15,857 nucleotides of DNA from Candidatus Glassbacteria bacterium RIFCSPLOWO2_12_FULL_58_11 (GTDB taxonomy: Bacteria; Gemmatimonadota; Glassbacteria; GWA2-58-10): positions 1,701 to 17,557 of the forward strand of contig MFIX01000188.1 in assembly GCA_001780825.1 (NCBI GenBank). Direction: 5' to 3'. Below the pieces are notes generated by a model, which worked only from the letters and a program-made list of their open reading frames with translations, was not told where the DNA came from and did not search any database. Below are positions 14,729 through 15,857 of the stretch, piece by piece; the first letter of the stretch is position 1, and each line of letters begins with the position of its first letter. The translations under genes and the position numbers were made by a program.

Positions 14729-15313
14729 CTAAAAATCAACCTGCAGCTCGTACCGGCAATCGATACTCCTGACCTGGATTCCAGCGGCCTGTCCAGCTCC
14801 CGAGGGTTCCGAGATGCGGAAGGTGCTTTCCTCGAAAAAGAACCCGGACACGTTCTCGAAAATGCCGCTTCCGCTGGAGACGAGGCCTTCTCCGTGGATC
14901 GCGAATAGGGAGTCCCCGGCCGCGGTGGTCACCGTATCGGCCTGATTGGTGTGCTCGATAGAAATGGTGCTGCCATCGAGGAAAACGATAGTTGTGTTGA
15001 CCCGGTAGCCGTTGCGGTTGAGCAGCGATGGGATAAGATCGCCGAGAAGAGTGATCCGGATCGTCAGGTTGGTCGGCGTAAATTCCGGCGTGGGGTTTTG
15101 CTGCTGCTCGGGCGTAAGGAAGAATGCATCGCCCTCGGTCTGGATCAGATAAGATCGTTCCAGGTATCTGGTACTGAAACCGGCATGGCTCTCCCCGGAC
15201 TCGACATTGAAAACGATTCTTTCCGAGGAATGCTTATTCGCCTCCTGGCAGGCGGACAGCCAGGCGCATATAGAGAGTCCAATGGAAAATTTCAGCCAGG
15301 CTTTCTGGAACAT
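14729..15313 (-). CDS. Small lipoprotein of unknown function, beta-rich
   Basis: A 194-residue protein from ATG 15313. The N-terminus has a short basic region, a hydrophobic core and a lipobox LSAC with Cys22 (followed by Gln-Glu, so no Asp+2 retention signal); it is probably a lipidated envelope protein. The mature part is rich in predicted beta-strands (NLTIRITLLGD, NTTIVFLDGSTISIEH, YELQVDF). GLVSSGSGIFENVSGFF near 148-164 recalls the G-x-G-x-F-x-x-x-x-G turn of calycin or dirigent-like barrels, but I do not recognise a family with confidence. Its ATG overlaps the stop of the upstream dockerin-like gene as TGATG, typical of translational coupling, so the two products are probably made together. 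A TTG one codon upstream (15316) is less likely. Confidence 0.8.
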   Translation of the reverse strand: MFQKAWLKFSIGLSICAWLSACQEANKHSSERIVFNVESGESHAGFSTRYLERSYLIQTEGDAFFLTPEQQQNPTPEFTPTNLTIRITLLGDLIPSLLNRNGYRVNTTIVFLDGSTISIEHTNQADTVTTAAGDSLFAIHGEGLVSSGSGIFENVSGFFFEESTFRISEPSGAGQAAGIQVRSIDCRYELQVDF

Positions 15314-15857
15314 CAATAACCGGTACCGATTTTTGAAATGAGTAAGCTCAGATCCAGCTGGTCGATTCTCCCGTCCCTGTTCATATCTCCCGCCTTCAGC
15401 TCATTTTGCGTCGGAGGCGGCCCGGAAGCGCCCATGATCTGGAGCAAACGGACAAGATCGAGGATGTTGATCCTCAAATCATTATTCAGGTCGCCGAGGA
15501 ATACCCCCGGCAGGGCTTGCAGCTTAAAGTAGCTGCCTTTAGAGGCGGGCAGGCGGGACAGATTACCATAGGCATCCGCGGCCTCGAAATAATAATAAAG
15601 GCTGTCGCCCGGAGCAGGTGAAGGGACCTTCACCTGATAGGAGCCGGAAACAGTTGCGTCCAGTGACAGAGTGTCCTCGACCCCGCTTACAGGATGCCGG
15701 ATAATCGTTTTCAGCCAGCCAAGCGGACTGGGGTCCGACACTTTCAAGGTGCCGCTGAAAGTAGTCGGACTGGCAATGACCATGTCACTCCCGCCGGGTT
15801 TATCGGTCAGGGTGAGCAATGGTCCGGCATGATCCACCGTGATCACGACCTGGCCGG
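15313..15857 (-). CDS. C-terminus of a secreted Ig-like protein with dockerin-like calcium repeats, 5' end cut by window edge
   Basis: The frame is open through the right edge (…GQVVITVDHAG…), so the GTG at 15846 is an internal Val codon and not a start; at least 180 residues are visible. The first 100 residues form an Ig/FN3-like beta-sandwich (SGTLKVSD...GDSLYYYFEAADAYGN). The last 60 carry two dockerin-type EF-hand loops: GDLNNDLRINILDL and GDMNRDGRIDQLDL, each with the D-x-N-x-D...D calcium pattern, separated by a Pro-rich linker. In cellulosome bacteria such modules bind cohesins. In FCB-type genomes, C-terminal dockerin-like repeats are common on secreted proteins without known cohesins. 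The main catalytic or binding part lies outside the window. Confidence 0.85.
   Translation of the reverse strand, partial: GQVVITVDHAGPLLTLTDKPGGSDMVIASPTTFSGTLKVSDPSPLGWLKTIIRHPVSGVEDTLSLDATVSGSYQVKVPSPAPGDSLYYYFEAADAYGNLSRLPASKGSYFKLQALPGVFLGDLNNDLRINILDLVRLLQIMGASGPPPTQNELKAGDMNRDGRIDQLDLSLLISKIGTGY

Noticed and set aside
13740..14732. Plus-strand open frame (330 codons) opposite the FadL-like gene
   Set aside because: Antisense to a protein with signal peptide, FadL motif and beta-signal; no domain, no signal peptide and no convincing start site.
15314..15316. TTG start one codon before the lipoprotein ATG
   Set aside because: The ATG at 15313 gives the standard TGATG overlap and an unchanged signal peptide; TTG is unnecessary.
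1..15857. CRISPR array, insertion sequence, rRNA/tRNA, prophage or classical defence cassette
   Set aside because: No regularly spaced repeats, transposase motifs, RNA genes or phage proteins are visible. The STAND-type proteins alone do not justify calling a defence system.

Overview
The window is a gene-dense stretch of a GC-rich bacterial chromosome (by eye in the mid-to-upper 50s percent; not counted). All 11 genes I can support lie on the minus strand, so the biological order runs from the right edge to the left edge. The organism is Gram-negative: there is an outer-membrane FadL/PorV-like barrel with a C-terminal Phe, a lipoprotein with a lipobox, and several signal peptides. Secreted dockerin-like calcium repeats, a ThuA-domain protein, a URO-D/methyltransferase-type protein, a large secreted alpha/beta hydrolase and one TAnnTTTG-like promoter together suggest an uncultured lineage of the FCB or a neighbouring superphylum (Glassbacteria/Latescibacteria/Gemmatimonadota-like). 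That placement is inference from gene content, not a sequence match.

Right part (15857 to 9651): the C-terminus of a secreted Ig-like/dockerin-like protein overlaps a small lipoprotein gene at TGATG. After a 242-bp gap come a FadL-like outer-membrane protein, a 906-residue membrane-spanning protein (signal peptide, TPR-like repeats, Ig-like domain, transmembrane helix, STAND/AAA-type ATPase, winged-helix-like end) and a secreted ThuA-domain protein. The last three are tightly packed and are probably one transcript.

Middle (9650 to 7080): a 287-bp spacer carries two different GC-rich palindromes of a dispersed-repeat type and a possible promoter. It is followed by a cytosolic Ser/Thr kinase with an N-terminal zinc ribbon and a C-terminal ATPase module clearly homologous to that of the 906-residue protein. 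A 193-bp spacer then holds a terminator candidate and a sigma70-like promoter.

Left part (7079 to 1): the diadenylate cyclase gene cdaA and its regulator cdaR, a VanZ-like membrane protein, a secreted alpha/beta hydrolase with an uncharacterised C-terminal region, an orphan ABC-type permease of the PF16949 type, and a truncated URO-D-family gene. Gaps range from a 20-bp overlap to 73 bp, so this could be one long transcript.

The most unusual feature is the pair of homologous STAND-type ATPases. One is anchored in the membrane behind a large predicted periplasmic TPR/Ig region; the other is fused to a soluble kinase. They may form an envelope-to-cytosol signalling route next to the c-di-AMP operon. 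Each architecture is visible in the sequence; a functional link between them is a hypothesis.
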